Origin: Pomphorhynchus laevis
Lineage: Eukaryota > Acanthocephala > Palaeacanthocephala > Echinorhynchida > Pomphorhynchidae
Reading direction: 5' to 3'
Length of the DNA: 64,000 nucleotides
NCBI GenBank assembly: GCA_012934845.2
Contig: WNNJ02000348.1
Span: 62,001 to 126,000, forward strand
Both the position numbers and the translations under genes were made by a program. Positions 31,268-41,530 of the stretch are shown piece after piece (the first letter of the stretch is position 1; each line of letters opens with the position of its first letter). Under the pieces are notes generated by a model. It ran no database searches and was not told the DNA's origin. It worked only from the letters and a program-made list of their open reading frames with translations.

Positions 31268-32590
31268 AGTCAATTCTGTTAAATTATGAATGTTAATAAT
31301 GTTAATTTTGTTAAATAAATCAGTACTTGAAGAAATATACTCATTGTTTATGACTGATTAAAATTCGCAACATTTATTTTTAAAATCCGCAACGGGTATT
31401 TGACTAATCAACACGATTTAGTCAGAAAACGGTAATGATGATGACTACCGTCGAAACGCTACAAAATATACAAATAGACAAATATATAAATAGCCATTAA
31501 TAACATTTAGGTATTAACTTCCTTAATACCTAAAATTGCTAAATTGATTAAAAAAGTATAAATTTAAATTTATATAAAAGTATTTAAGCATGAAGGTTAT
31601 TGAATTGTAGTGATTAGGCTTATAATTTAATTTAACATCATTTTTTAAAATTTTTAGTAATGATAAATTGTTCGTATAATATTCGTTAAAACAAATGGTA
31701 TCATGAAATTAAATAATGAAATTAAAATATTTGTATATTATTATTTCAGTCAAAGATATACTGTACATTATATTTTAATATACTATTTATGATTTTAATT
31801 TATACTGATACGCAAATTTACCCTAACGCAAGAATTTTGATCCTTTACCGTGCTTTTCAATTGTACTTTATTAAATCAAAATTTTTAAGTCTCAAAAGAA
31901 TATTAAATATTCATATTTTATATTTAAGAATATAGGTATAATTGTATATTTAAGAATATACAATTGTAAAGCCCCGTTAGGAGAAAGAAATTTATTTTGA
32001 GTGGCAAATGCAAGCGAACGGCTCGTTTGCAAGTCAACTAAGAATAAACTGATAAAAAATAATCCCGCAGACGAATTTTGGGGCCCAATTTTTTTACATT
32101 ATAATATTTATTCGCACCTACGGTTAAAGTCGAAAGTTCGTGAGTTATAGTTTGCTCTAGATTGCTCAATCAACTTTTTAAAATATACGTAAGTGTATGT
32201 ATCAATATTGTCAATTTCGACTTTATATTAATTTTGACGATTTATCACGTTCAACGTTTTATCATTTCTTTTAATGAACATTTTAGAATGTCGAGGCATT
32301 AATTGTAACGATGTGTATTTGAATATTGTGAATTTATAAATTTATCTATAAATAATAAATAAATTGTTCATAATAATATATTAACCAATAATATTTATAT
32401 TTTAAGTATTTACAAAAATAGCCTAATTTTAATATTTGTTAATAATTATTTTAATATAATTATAGTGAACTTTGTTCACTTATTGTCTTTATTAAAAGCA
32501 GCTTCGTTACACACCAAATTCTAAAAGCAAATCAGCGAGTCTACGTATTTAATATAATTATAAAATTAAAATTAGAATAAAAAAATTTAA
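31268..32590. other. 3' flank of the TAF4-like gene and AT-rich spacer
   Basis: Poly(A) signal AATAAA at about 31,314. A segment at 31,975-32,040 (GAAATTTATTTTGAGTGGC, AAATGCAAGCG) resembles the 3' end of the CR1 element at 45,060-45,130 and may be its 5'-truncated copy. A PLE end block (AGTCTACGTATTTAATATAA) is near 32,540. No gene otherwise. Confidence 0.5.
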
Positions 32591-32594
32591 TGAT

Positions 32595-32975
32595 CAACAA
32601 CAAAAATTTATTGACAAGAAAAAACATAATAAAACACAAGATTCTTCCTGCCAAAAATTGGTCCGGGTCAGCGCATGTAAGAGCAAACGCTTTACACAGA
32701 CGAGCAAATGATATCATCATTGCTGAAAAGAATATGTTTGGCTTTTGTTCGCATTCTCAAAGCCATTGAGGCATATTTTGTTATTTGAATCGACACATCT
32801 TGTCTCAGTTGGCTAATGTACACATTGTAGTGTGATCTTCAGGCTCTACATTTTGCTATGATCCGGAAATAATAAAAATAATAACAAAATCAAAAAATTT
32901 CTTGACAAGAAAAAACAGAATAATAAATACGATTTTTCATGTCAATCACTAGTCCGGATGTCAGATCGTACAGTC
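32595..32975 (-). repeat. two copies of a LINE 3' tail
   Basis: 32,595-32,700 and 32,885-32,975 share TTGACAAGAAAAAACA-AATAA and AGTCCGG/GGTCCGG. The second is the 3' end of the LINE at 32,950-34,630; the first is a separate, strongly 5'-truncated copy just beyond it. Confidence 0.55.
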
Positions 32976-34630
32976 AGTGCACGAACCAAACTACTCCAGA
33001 CATCGCGATCATGGGCGACATACCGGAGTTCTCTTTCAGATAGCCCAAGGCGGTCTTCGATTAGTTTGGAGATTTGACCTCTACACTAGTATCGAGGATT
33101 ACCTCAAGGTATATTTCCAGAGAGTACGGCCTGAAATACCCTACGAGGAAAGCGATACCTAGGCATCCTCAAAACGTGTCCTAGCCACCTCAACTGACTT
33201 TCTTCGACGTAGAGAAGCAATGACTTTACTCCGAGTCCATCCCGGATGACCGAATTCCTAAACATATCTATAAGGCTAAGATCGGCTACACCGCGAAGGA
33301 AGTGCCAACCTCATTTCGGTCGACTGTATCCGAGATCTTATATTTTCGGTCATAACTAAAAGCTCATGACCATAGGTTACGATAGGAATATAGATTGCGT
33401 GGTGAACAAAAAGCTCTGCCCGAAGACTCAACTCCTGCTTCACAACGCATACCTGTACTAAGAACGCATTGCTGCGTTAGCTGTACAGATCCGCTTCTCA
33501 ATATCCCTGATGTTCCTGCCGTCCCTCGAGAACAATACCTCAAGATACTTGAAATCCTTCACATCAGGAAGAGCCTTTTCCACAATCCGGATTGACATGG
33601 ACAACTGAATACGAGACGAACACATAGAGACAGTATTGGATGTACTAACCAACATGCTTGCTGCTTGGCATTCCATCGTAAATCGATCTAGTAGGTATTG
33701 TAAGTCATCAGGACAAGAAGCCAACAAGACAACATCATCTGCAAAAAGCAGAGATAGTATCCTGATATAAACAAACTAAAAACCGGCATCTGTCAGAGCA
33801 GCCCGTCTCGCAGTTTTGTTCATGTAAACAAGAAACAAAACTAAAGACAAAGAACAACCCTGACGAAGCCCACCGCCTACTAGAAACGATTCAGACTTCC
33901 TACCTAGAGCACAAACACAACTCAAAATTTGTTCATACAAAGAAACCACATCTACCCGAAGATAGTGTGAAACTCCATACTCCCTTAGTACCTACCACAA
34001 CCTCTCTTGTGGAACTCGGTCGAACGCCTTTTCCGAATCTACAAATTACATGTAGACTGGTAGAGCGAACTCCCAAGACTGTTCAAGGATAGTTGCGAGA
34101 GTAAAGAGCTTATCAGTAGTTCCACGACTGGACGAAATCACCATTGTTTCACTTGCAACTGTCCCTCAACTATAGGCCGTATCCTTAATTCAAGAATCCT
34201 AGCAAATAGCTCACCAGTTAGGCTATGAAAAGTGAAGCCCCTATAATTGGAACACACTCTTCGGTCACTTTTTTTAAAGATCAGTACCACCACCCTAGTT
34301 TGTCACTAACTAGTTATCTTGGACGACTTCTATGCAATGTTAAAGATCCGTGTTAGCCACTTTATGCCTACAACATTGACAGCCTTTAAAGTTTCAGGTC
34401 GAATCTCATCTATTTCAGAATACTTGACATTACGAAGTTCTTTAACAACATCAATGACCTCTTCTAAAGAGATGAGCTATTCCGTTGGTTCTAAATGTTC
34501 TACTTCTACAAGAGAAGGCATATTCATCGTATTAAAGATACAATTAAAATGCTCTTTCCAACAACCAAGAATTTCTTCAATGTCAGTCAGAATTGATACT
34601 CTCTTGTCATAGACAGTTTGAGGAGTTTTC
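32950..34630 (-). pseudogene. Rex-like/RTE-like LINE, 3' half, decayed
   Basis: On the minus strand, in several frames: GCWKEHFNCIF and LISLEEVIDVVKELRN (before the RT), DEIRPETLKAVNVVG, FDRVPQERLWYVLREYGV (motif A), GLRQGCSLSLVLFLVYMN (motif B), LLFADDVVLLASCPDDLQ (motif C; FADD), FKYLEVLFSRDGRN, and a C-terminus with RWLGHVLRMPRYRFP-type sequence. This order matches LINEs abundant in fish and many invertebrates. Stops and shifts break it at least five times. The 5' end is lost near 34,630, so there is no endonuclease. Confidence 0.7.
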
Positions 34631-34713
34631 AATTATTAGCTATACAATTATTACAATGAGTTTATAAATGGGTAATCATAACGAAGATCATATTGGTAAT
34701 ATTCTGCAATCCC

Positions 34714-37620
34714 CTATGCGACTTTCAAAAGACAGTGCGCGTTGCCTCGTTGCACCGCACAGATCAATCTCTCTGAGAGAAATCTCGCTGCTCTCCGATC
34801 GCCTGTAGAGGCAATTAGCTTCTTCACTAGAGATTCCAGGAAGCTAGACGTAATTGGCCCGGCAGCACCTATTGTCTCGATCGCCAATGGGACAAATGTG
34901 TATTGGAGGGCAAATATGCCCTATATTTGTCCAGCTTCCGATTCTCGGCCACTCTCGCCACCTCGCCCAGCGCACTGACCGCGCTGTACAAATTACTAGC
35001 TGCAAGCGTGTGGGAACAGGTAAAGTCCCATACAAGTAGGCGCCCCCTTTCCCAATGGACCAATGAAGCGCCATCCGGTCTTTCCCGTCATCTCTGCACA
35101 GTCCAACTGGTTCTAGGCGAGACAGGATACCAGCAGCCATCATATCACTACGAATAAGAGCATTGACTGCACTGTGGCGATTGTGTCGAGACACTGTCTT
35201 TGAGCAATCGAGACCGTGTGTCCCTGATACATCGGTTGTCACCCTGCACTCGCAATTGAACAGGAGTGAAAATTTAAATTCGAGGCACAGGGCTGTTGCC
35301 AGACACAATGAGCGGTCGTCCATTTTTGTACCTGCTGAGACGATCGGCGGGGCATCCAGAAATGCGCCAGACCATTTGGTTGCTGCCGAAAGTAAGCGGG
35401 CTCGATCTATAGCGCAGTCACAAGAAGCAATCAGGCTGCGGAGCTGGGTCTTAAACAGGGGCACTGACCAACGTTTTTGTACGGTCGTATCCGTTGGAAC
35501 AGGCAGGTCATACGTAGAGGTCCAACAACCCAGTGCCGTCCGATAACTTGAGTCGTTGATGTCTGAGCATCCCACGATATAATCTGGCAGGATATTCGAG
35601 GTTAAGCCACACATGCTCGAGACAAACGAGCAGAAGGCCGGAATTAATAATTTTACCGTCCTCAGAACACGAAGTCCGCCGAACTTTACTGGCAATGAGG
35701 CTTGACGCCAGGCCGTGTCAAAGAGCTGAAGATTTAGGATCTCGGCCAGGGAACAGCAGACTTCCTCGTCGAAAGCTTTCACTAATCTGATGAAAAACAC
35801 CGGTGCGCAGCGTAGTAGAAAACTGATCTTCGGTAGCGTCAGACAATGACGCAATATGAAAAACGCGTCGTGCTTTGCTAGTTTGCGAAGCTTCTGGCCT
35901 ATCTGCCGAAGTTGTGTGATGGCTGATTCCAAGAATGAATCGAGGTGACTTCCGCCGCAAAGGGACGCGCCGAGTAAGTCGGCAGACGATACATCACATA
36001 CATTGGCGTCTGGCATTAATTCGATCAGAGGTTTGATATCAGTGCTGTCGGTGGTGATGATTTGGCACTTGTCTGCGCGTAAGTGGTAGCCGATAGAAGA
36101 TCCCTGTTGTCGAATGTTAATGATATCGTTGGCAAGAGTGGACAGTTCTCCACATATACAGCAGTCATCTAAATACCACATTACAAGTGGTGATGAAAGG
36201 CTGTGGGCTAGCCTGTTGATAGTTAGCGAGGACAAAAGAGGTCCAAGGGGGTCGCCCTGCTGAACTCGCTCTGATGATTCAATAACACTGTCGCCGAAAA
36301 GCAGAGTGCTTGGACCGTTGGAGCACATTTCCACAAATTCTATAATTTCCGGAATATCCCTCTCCACGCATTGAAGGACGGCATCGCGACTGATAGAGTT
36401 AAAGGCATTCTCAAAGTCTAATTTAACCATGGCAGATGTACCTATTAGACCGTGTTCTGCAAAACATCTCGTTGAGTGAACTGCGGCCTAGACACTCCCG
36501 GGAACGCCAACGCCCAGTTGTGTTGGGAGTAGTTGGTCGACTACCTTATCAGTTGCATATATGCAGGTCAACTTGGCCGCTAATCGACGGAATATGCACC
36601 CAACGGCAATTGGTCTGGCTCCTCCATCATTCGTATTAAATGCTAAAAGCTTGGCCCCGCATAAAATAGGTTTAATCGAAGTTGCTACGTTGCCAGCAAG
36701 GACGATGCGTGTAAGCTCCCAGAATTAGTTCAATAGTCTGTGCCCTGCTGCGCCACTCGAATTACCGACTAGGTCGCGGAAATGAGATGGGCTTAGGCCG
36801 TCTGCGCCCCCTGAGGAAGAAGATGGAAATGATAGGAGAGCTAACAAGATCGAGGGTCACGAAATAAGCGGGTCAACTTCGCGATTCCGACGATTCGTCC
36901 CCGGTCGTGAACTGTGTTTATAAGAATTTAAATGTCGTTCGGGATGTTTGCGACGCAACACCTTAGAAGTTTGTGGGTCCGGACAAATCAACTGATCATT
37001 GTGAGCTAGCAATCAAACCGCTCCAAGAATATCGCCGTCTTCCAACATTTCAAACACCTTATTTTTAAGCTGATCGTCCAAGAGATCTGCTGGTTTATTC
37101 CTTTGAGTTCTGGTTGTGATTATAGGAGTTACATTGTACGACGTACACGCTGTTTTTAGCGATGAGCCCAGTCATGCCGAACCACTACCCCCGGCCAATC
37201 ATGGTACACGAAAGGCCGACTTAGCAAACCCGAGAAGTTGCCTCCAAGGGGTGCAGTTTAGCAAGCGGGCATTTACTGCGCTAATTAGTTCCCTAAGCTT
37301 GTTGACAACAATAGGCCTCGCTGCTTGTGGTATTCGCCGAACCAAGCGAAAGTTCGTGCGCAGAAGTTCGCCAACATTATCAAACTGATGTTGAATGAAT
37401 TGAGAACACAGAATTGCTACCCGATACTGCAGCTGCATTGATTTGTTTGGGAATCGAAGGTGGCTTGCCAGATCCTGGGCAACTTGATCCGCGGCCGTGT
37501 TGGCGGACCAGTCCGTTCGCAGTCGAAATGAAGTCCCTGCAACATATGGAGCATTACACTCGTGTTATTAGGTTTGAACCTGTGTCGCCACTTTTTTCAG
37601 TTCCGCCGGTACCCATCGAT
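34714..37620 (-). pseudogene. RLE-type LINE (R2-superclade-like): zinc finger, RT, PD-(D/E)XK nuclease
   Basis: Minus-strand order: a C..C..H..C finger near 37,540-37,470 (GLVRQHGRGSSCPGSGKPP), an RRIPQAARP block (37,350), GGADGLSPSHFRDLV, GARPIAVGCIFRRL, then a 528-codon frame (36,430-34,844) with VKLDFENAFNSISRD (motif A), VQQGDPLGPLL (B), MWYLDDCCICG (C; YLDD at 36,174-36,163). After this comes a CEC...HGLDC zinc knuckle followed by SRHNRHSAVNALI. Near 35,080 the true frame shifts; it then reads PDG...LVWDFT and KLDKY, the PD, D and K of a restriction-like endonuclease, and ends ICAVQRGNA...KVA-stop at 34,714. The long frame after 35,080 is a shadow. R2-group LINEs cut specific DNA sites with this nuclease. 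Shifts and stops upstream of 36,430 make it inactive. Confidence 0.7.
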
Positions 37621-37780
37621 TCGATCGTTGTCGTCGTTTGACTGAAAATTTGATTAAAAATTGATCGTTGTGTGATTGCATTATTCGATTGTTGTCGTCG
37701 TTTGATTAAAAAATGATCGTCGTGTGATTATATTAATTAGCTGTACAGTAAAATCGTTGTGTGATTGTATTATTCGATCA
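37619..37780. repeat. short tandem repeats at the 5' edge of the RLE LINE
   Basis: A ~55-60 bp unit with TTGTCGTCGTTTGA and GATCGT-GTGTGATT occurs twice and partly a third time. It lies just upstream (minus strand) of the RLE LINE's zinc finger and may be its 5' untranslated region. Confidence 0.6.
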
Positions 37781-37949
37781 GTATGGTTGTCAAATCAAAT
37801 GCGCGCCGCCTCTGACTAATGAATTACTTATACTTATTGTATGTTAATTATTTCTCAAACTTATTTAAGGTGTTTATTAATTTTTAATTAATAATTAGAA
37901 ATTATTCGCAAATTTGAAGACAATAATAAAATTATAATGTTTATATCAA

Positions 37950-38013
37950 AACTTCTGTTAGCATCTTCAGAAAATTAATCTTCAGTAATTTTCTGAAGAT
38001 GCTAACCGAAGTT
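37950..38013. repeat. 27-bp hairpin with one mismatch
   Basis: 37,950-37,976 and 37,987-38,013 (AACTTCTGTTAGCATCTTCA...) pair with 26 of 27 bases around a 10-nt loop. One arm plus its flank reappears inverted at about 3,946-4,020, so this belongs to a dispersed repeat. Confidence 0.75.
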
Positions 38014-38192
38014 AGCGAAATATCAATAAAAATTTCCTCTTTTCTTTGATCCAGCTCCAATAATTCTATACGCGTTAATAGCACAACTCATTGTGTAGAT
38101 GCTGCAACTGAAGATATCAGTACTGAAGATATCAAGAACATACGCAGAATAATGCATCAGACGCAACATTCTGTATACCAAATATATATCGA

Positions 38193-38480
38193 ATCGTATA
38201 CTTAAGGTTCGAAAGTTCTAAGAGCGCAACCCTTGGATCTTATCGTTTTTATTTTACTTTCCCGACGGTTATCAAACATATATAAGTGCGATCTTTGATC
38301 AGTGATGATTTAAAAATAGCTTTTGAAAAATAGAATGATTGAAAAATCGTATACTTAAGGTTCGAAAGTTCGAAGAGCGCAACCCTTGGATCTTATCGTT
38401 TTTATTTTACTTTCTCGACGGTTATCAAACATATATAAGTGCGATCTTTGATCAGTGATGATTGAAAAATAGTTTTATGT
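38193..38480. repeat. 153-bp tandem duplication with a TATA-like box
   Basis: Copies start at 38,193 and 38,346 (ATCGTATACTTAAGGTTCGA) and differ at only a few bases over about 120 bp. Each holds CATATATAAGTGCG and GATCTTTGATCAGTGATGAT. Placed just beyond the 3' side of the gypsy pol piece, they could be LTR or promoter remnants, but no LTR ends (TG...CA) are clear. Confidence 0.65.
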
Positions 38481-38499
38481 TAAATAATAGTTCTATTTT

Positions 38500-39343
38500 C
38501 TCACAGCTTCGATTATTGCAGGTGTTTCTTTTTCAACTACCAGGTAGCGTAGTTCGCGAGAATTTAAAAATATGAACATAAAAGCAACCGGACGACTTGG
38601 CTTAGTACAGTAGATACCGCGGTATCAGATGCATCAAGCTCAATTACAAGAGGTAGGCCGTTATCTATGGACTTCAAGTATGCCTCACACAAAAGATCCT
38701 TTAATATGTTAAGGGATTTAATTTCTCTATGATCAAAGGAAAGTGACCTGTTATATACAAGGAAGCAGGGACGGCCGAGAATTTAGGGATCCACCTCACA
38801 AAATAGGCAACTGCCTAAATCACGCTTGAGAGATTTGAGCGAATTAGGAATCTTCAGTTTTTGAAAAGGGCGTAAGCGTTCGGGATACGGACGAATTCCG
38901 TTATTTCCAATATTATAACCAAGTATATTAATTATTACAAGGTAAACATTCTTTTCCTGGTAGCCAGCCGAAATTTTGCCAAGTTAATATGTTGATCTTT
39001 TTGTTTGTAGATGGTGGCGGTAATATTGTCAGAATATCAAATACGTGCTGAAAATTTTAATCTGATACAAATGTGTCGATCGCACCTTAAAACGCTGAAA
39101 CCCCGTTCGTGATCCAAAATGGGATCCTAGTAAATTGATATAGGCGCCCAGATGCTTTAAGGGTTTATGATGTCGTTTGGTTTCCTTGGTTCGATTCTGG
39201 TGATACGCACTCCTCAAATCAAAAATAGAATAAACTTTGTATAAAAATATATCCATAAAGGATATTCTTTTTTCTAAATATCCATAAAGGATATTCTTTT
39301 TGTGTATGCAGAAAAAGTTTGTTTTATTTACCCAAATAATCAC
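38500..39343 (-). pseudogene. Ty3/gypsy retrotransposon pol fragment (RT and RNase H)
   Basis: Minus strand: SIFDLRSAYHQ (RT motif A, about 39,230-39,190), FGSRTGFQRF (motif B region, near 39,110-39,090), ILGYNIGNNGIRPYPERL, IPNSLKSLKRDLGS (thumb), then VIELDASDTAVSTVLSQ (RNase H start, about 38,650-38,605) and ELRYLVVEKET-type sequence near 38,560-38,530. Frames shift and several stops are present. Integrase and protease are not seen. It is a short dead internal piece. Confidence 0.68.
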
Positions 39344-39469
39344 GTAATTATTACCAGTACCTAATTACTTAATTATTAATTACTTCTATAACTTAATTAA
39401 TTAAATTACTGCGGTGCAATTTTTATCAGCCAATTTTAATATTTCCAAACATTTTAATTGATACACAGC

Positions 39470-39514
39470 CAGTCTAATTGATGTTCGCCGATATCGGCGA
39501 ACATCAATGGACTG
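39470..39514. repeat. 32-bp perfect palindrome with outer arms
   Basis: 39,477-39,508 (ATTGATGTTCGCCGAT and its complement) has no spacer at all. Outside it, CAGTC (39,470-39,474) pairs with GACTG (39,510-39,514). A partial extra copy, GAACATCAAT, follows. It could extrude as a cruciform. Confidence 0.8.
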
Positions 39515-40430
39515 AACATCAATATTGAAGCTGAAAGCGAAATGCACAGTATTTATATTGAAAACAAAATTGTTCAAACATTTTCGTAGGGATTTTCTTA
39601 ACCGTAAAATATTTCGTCCGTATTGTACTCATTTGAATGTGCGCCTCTTTCATCCAAAAAGGGAATATATAATAATTAATATATATTATATAATTTTGTA
39701 ACTGTTGTGAATATATTATAATTAATATATAGTATATAATTAAATAATTAAATTACTAATTATAATTAAATTATATAAATAATTTAACTGCTATAAAACA
39801 GTACAATTATTAGGTTTTAGTAAATAACAATTTTAAATAATCTATAAATATATAATCGCACATTGAAAACAAAAGTGTTCCAATATTAATGGCGAATTGC
39901 ATGTAAAGTTATACTTGTAGGCTCTTTATCTTTGATTTTAAGAAGATTTGAAATTTTAAATGTTTGTTAGCTTCAAACTGCATGTAATGTTGAGAGATTA
40001 TGATCTACATGTAGTGAATTGATTTTACGAGGAGGAATTATAGAAAAATTGGACAAGATAATGCATGCGAGATAGGTGGGCATTGCAGGTGACAGATAAA
40101 CAGCGAGAATAGGATAAAGCTCAGTGAGTCGCCTTGCAATATAGCATTATGTTGGCAGATATGTGCAGAAAAAGATACGCTGTCGAACATGCGTATTTCA
40201 TTGGGTCACATAAGGCGACGTATTGTGTCGAGTAAGTTCTTATATATTATAACATATAATACATAATAATATAATTATCATATATTTTGATGTAAAAACG
40301 TCCGAGAGATAATACACACAATAAACAAATTTACAAGATAATATATACAACACAATTAATTGGATTTACAATACAATTGCTGATCCACAATACTAAATGG
40401 GATAGTAAAATACCAAGTATCCTCTGAAAT
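39515..40430. other. spacer
   Basis: No gene. AT microsatellite near 39,670-39,790, then ordinary AT-rich DNA. Confidence 0.5.
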
Positions 40431-40434
40431 ACTC

Positions 40435-41530
40435 ATCCCAACAAGTTTGTTGTGATTCCTTGGCTTGCGATATCTGGACAACCGTCTTAATTCTGGAGTT
40501 CGAGCAATCAGCTATGTGTGATATGAAATTTATTTGTGGATATTGCAGCGCTTCGATTTTATCGAGAAATATTTAAAGGATCACACTGAATAATTTTGAT
40601 ATCATACTTGCTGCTGATACGTTCAAAGAATCCGACGCTGTTCATCCCGTCGATTGGAGTTTTGCGGTACTTAAAAAATGTGACTAGGACGAATGATCTA
40701 CCAGTGAAGATTGTCAAACTATGCCAAATCACGATATTGTTTCTAATCATACATATGTTGGAAACCTACGAGATACAAAAAGCATCAGTCATATACTCCG
40801 GGATGACATAACATCAAATTTCACAATTAGTAGAATCATATATAGTCTGGATATGGACACCGAGTTGGAAATGATACATATCAAAGAAACTGCCAAATTC
40901 CGTTGTCAAGTCACAATCCACATGGCCTACATCACATTATTTCACAAAGCAATCTGATAACAATGATATAGAATCTCATCATATCGAAATTTCACGCCAG
41001 GTTGCAATCGAAAGTGAGCATTCTTGTAAAGTTTCCAGTCAGATATTCACTCAGTGACCAAATGACCAACTAAATAGTTACAAGTCGTTCTTGTCCGACA
41101 AATCTAATGAATCTTTTCGGGATCAGTGTTTGATCATTACGAACGTTCCTGAGTCGTCGTCAAATGTGGCTCAAACTTGCGTGGACCATGATGTTGAACA
41201 ATTCCAAAAAATATTGAAAGTTATTATTTCTCCAGAAGATTCCTATATTTTAAAAGTTCGTCCTATTGCGATATTTAGGATAGGCCGTCGCAACCATCTT
41301 AAAAGACGTTCACGTTTGATATAAGTTGTCTTTCATACTTCCTCATTGGTTTGTGAGTTGTAAAACGCAGATCTAAACTGAGACAGTCTCCATTTCGGTT
41401 GCTGACCAACGCTAAGCGTTGCCTCTGGCGTATTGATCGGACTAAGCTAAATGCTCGGATATAATCTGGAGAAACTGATCTGCATATTGTAAATTTTGGG
41501 GTAGTTCGGCGTAGTCCACGATTGAAATGG
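40435..41530 (+). pseudogene. CR1-type LINE ORF1 remnant (PHD-like finger, nucleic-acid-binding part)
   Basis: CCDSLACDIWT ... CDMKFICGYCS at about 40,450-40,545 matches the finger CQIWT...FYCGFCA of the younger CR1 ORF1 (48,023-49,162). SFRDQCLIITNVPES, DHDVEQFQKIL and PIAIFRIG (41,110-41,290) match its RDRCIIVTNI, DHDVSAFRSIL, PVAFIRL. Several stops and shifts. Same family as the element at 45.1-49.2 kb but much older. Confidence 0.65.

Noticed and set aside
32977-33595. Plus-strand ORFs of 61-66 codons
   Set aside because: Antisense to the Rex-like LINE RT and C-terminus.
34742-35546. Plus-strand ORFs over the RLE LINE
   Set aside because: Antisense shadows of the RT/nuclease frame. The part of the 528-codon minus frame after about 35,080 is also out of the true frame.
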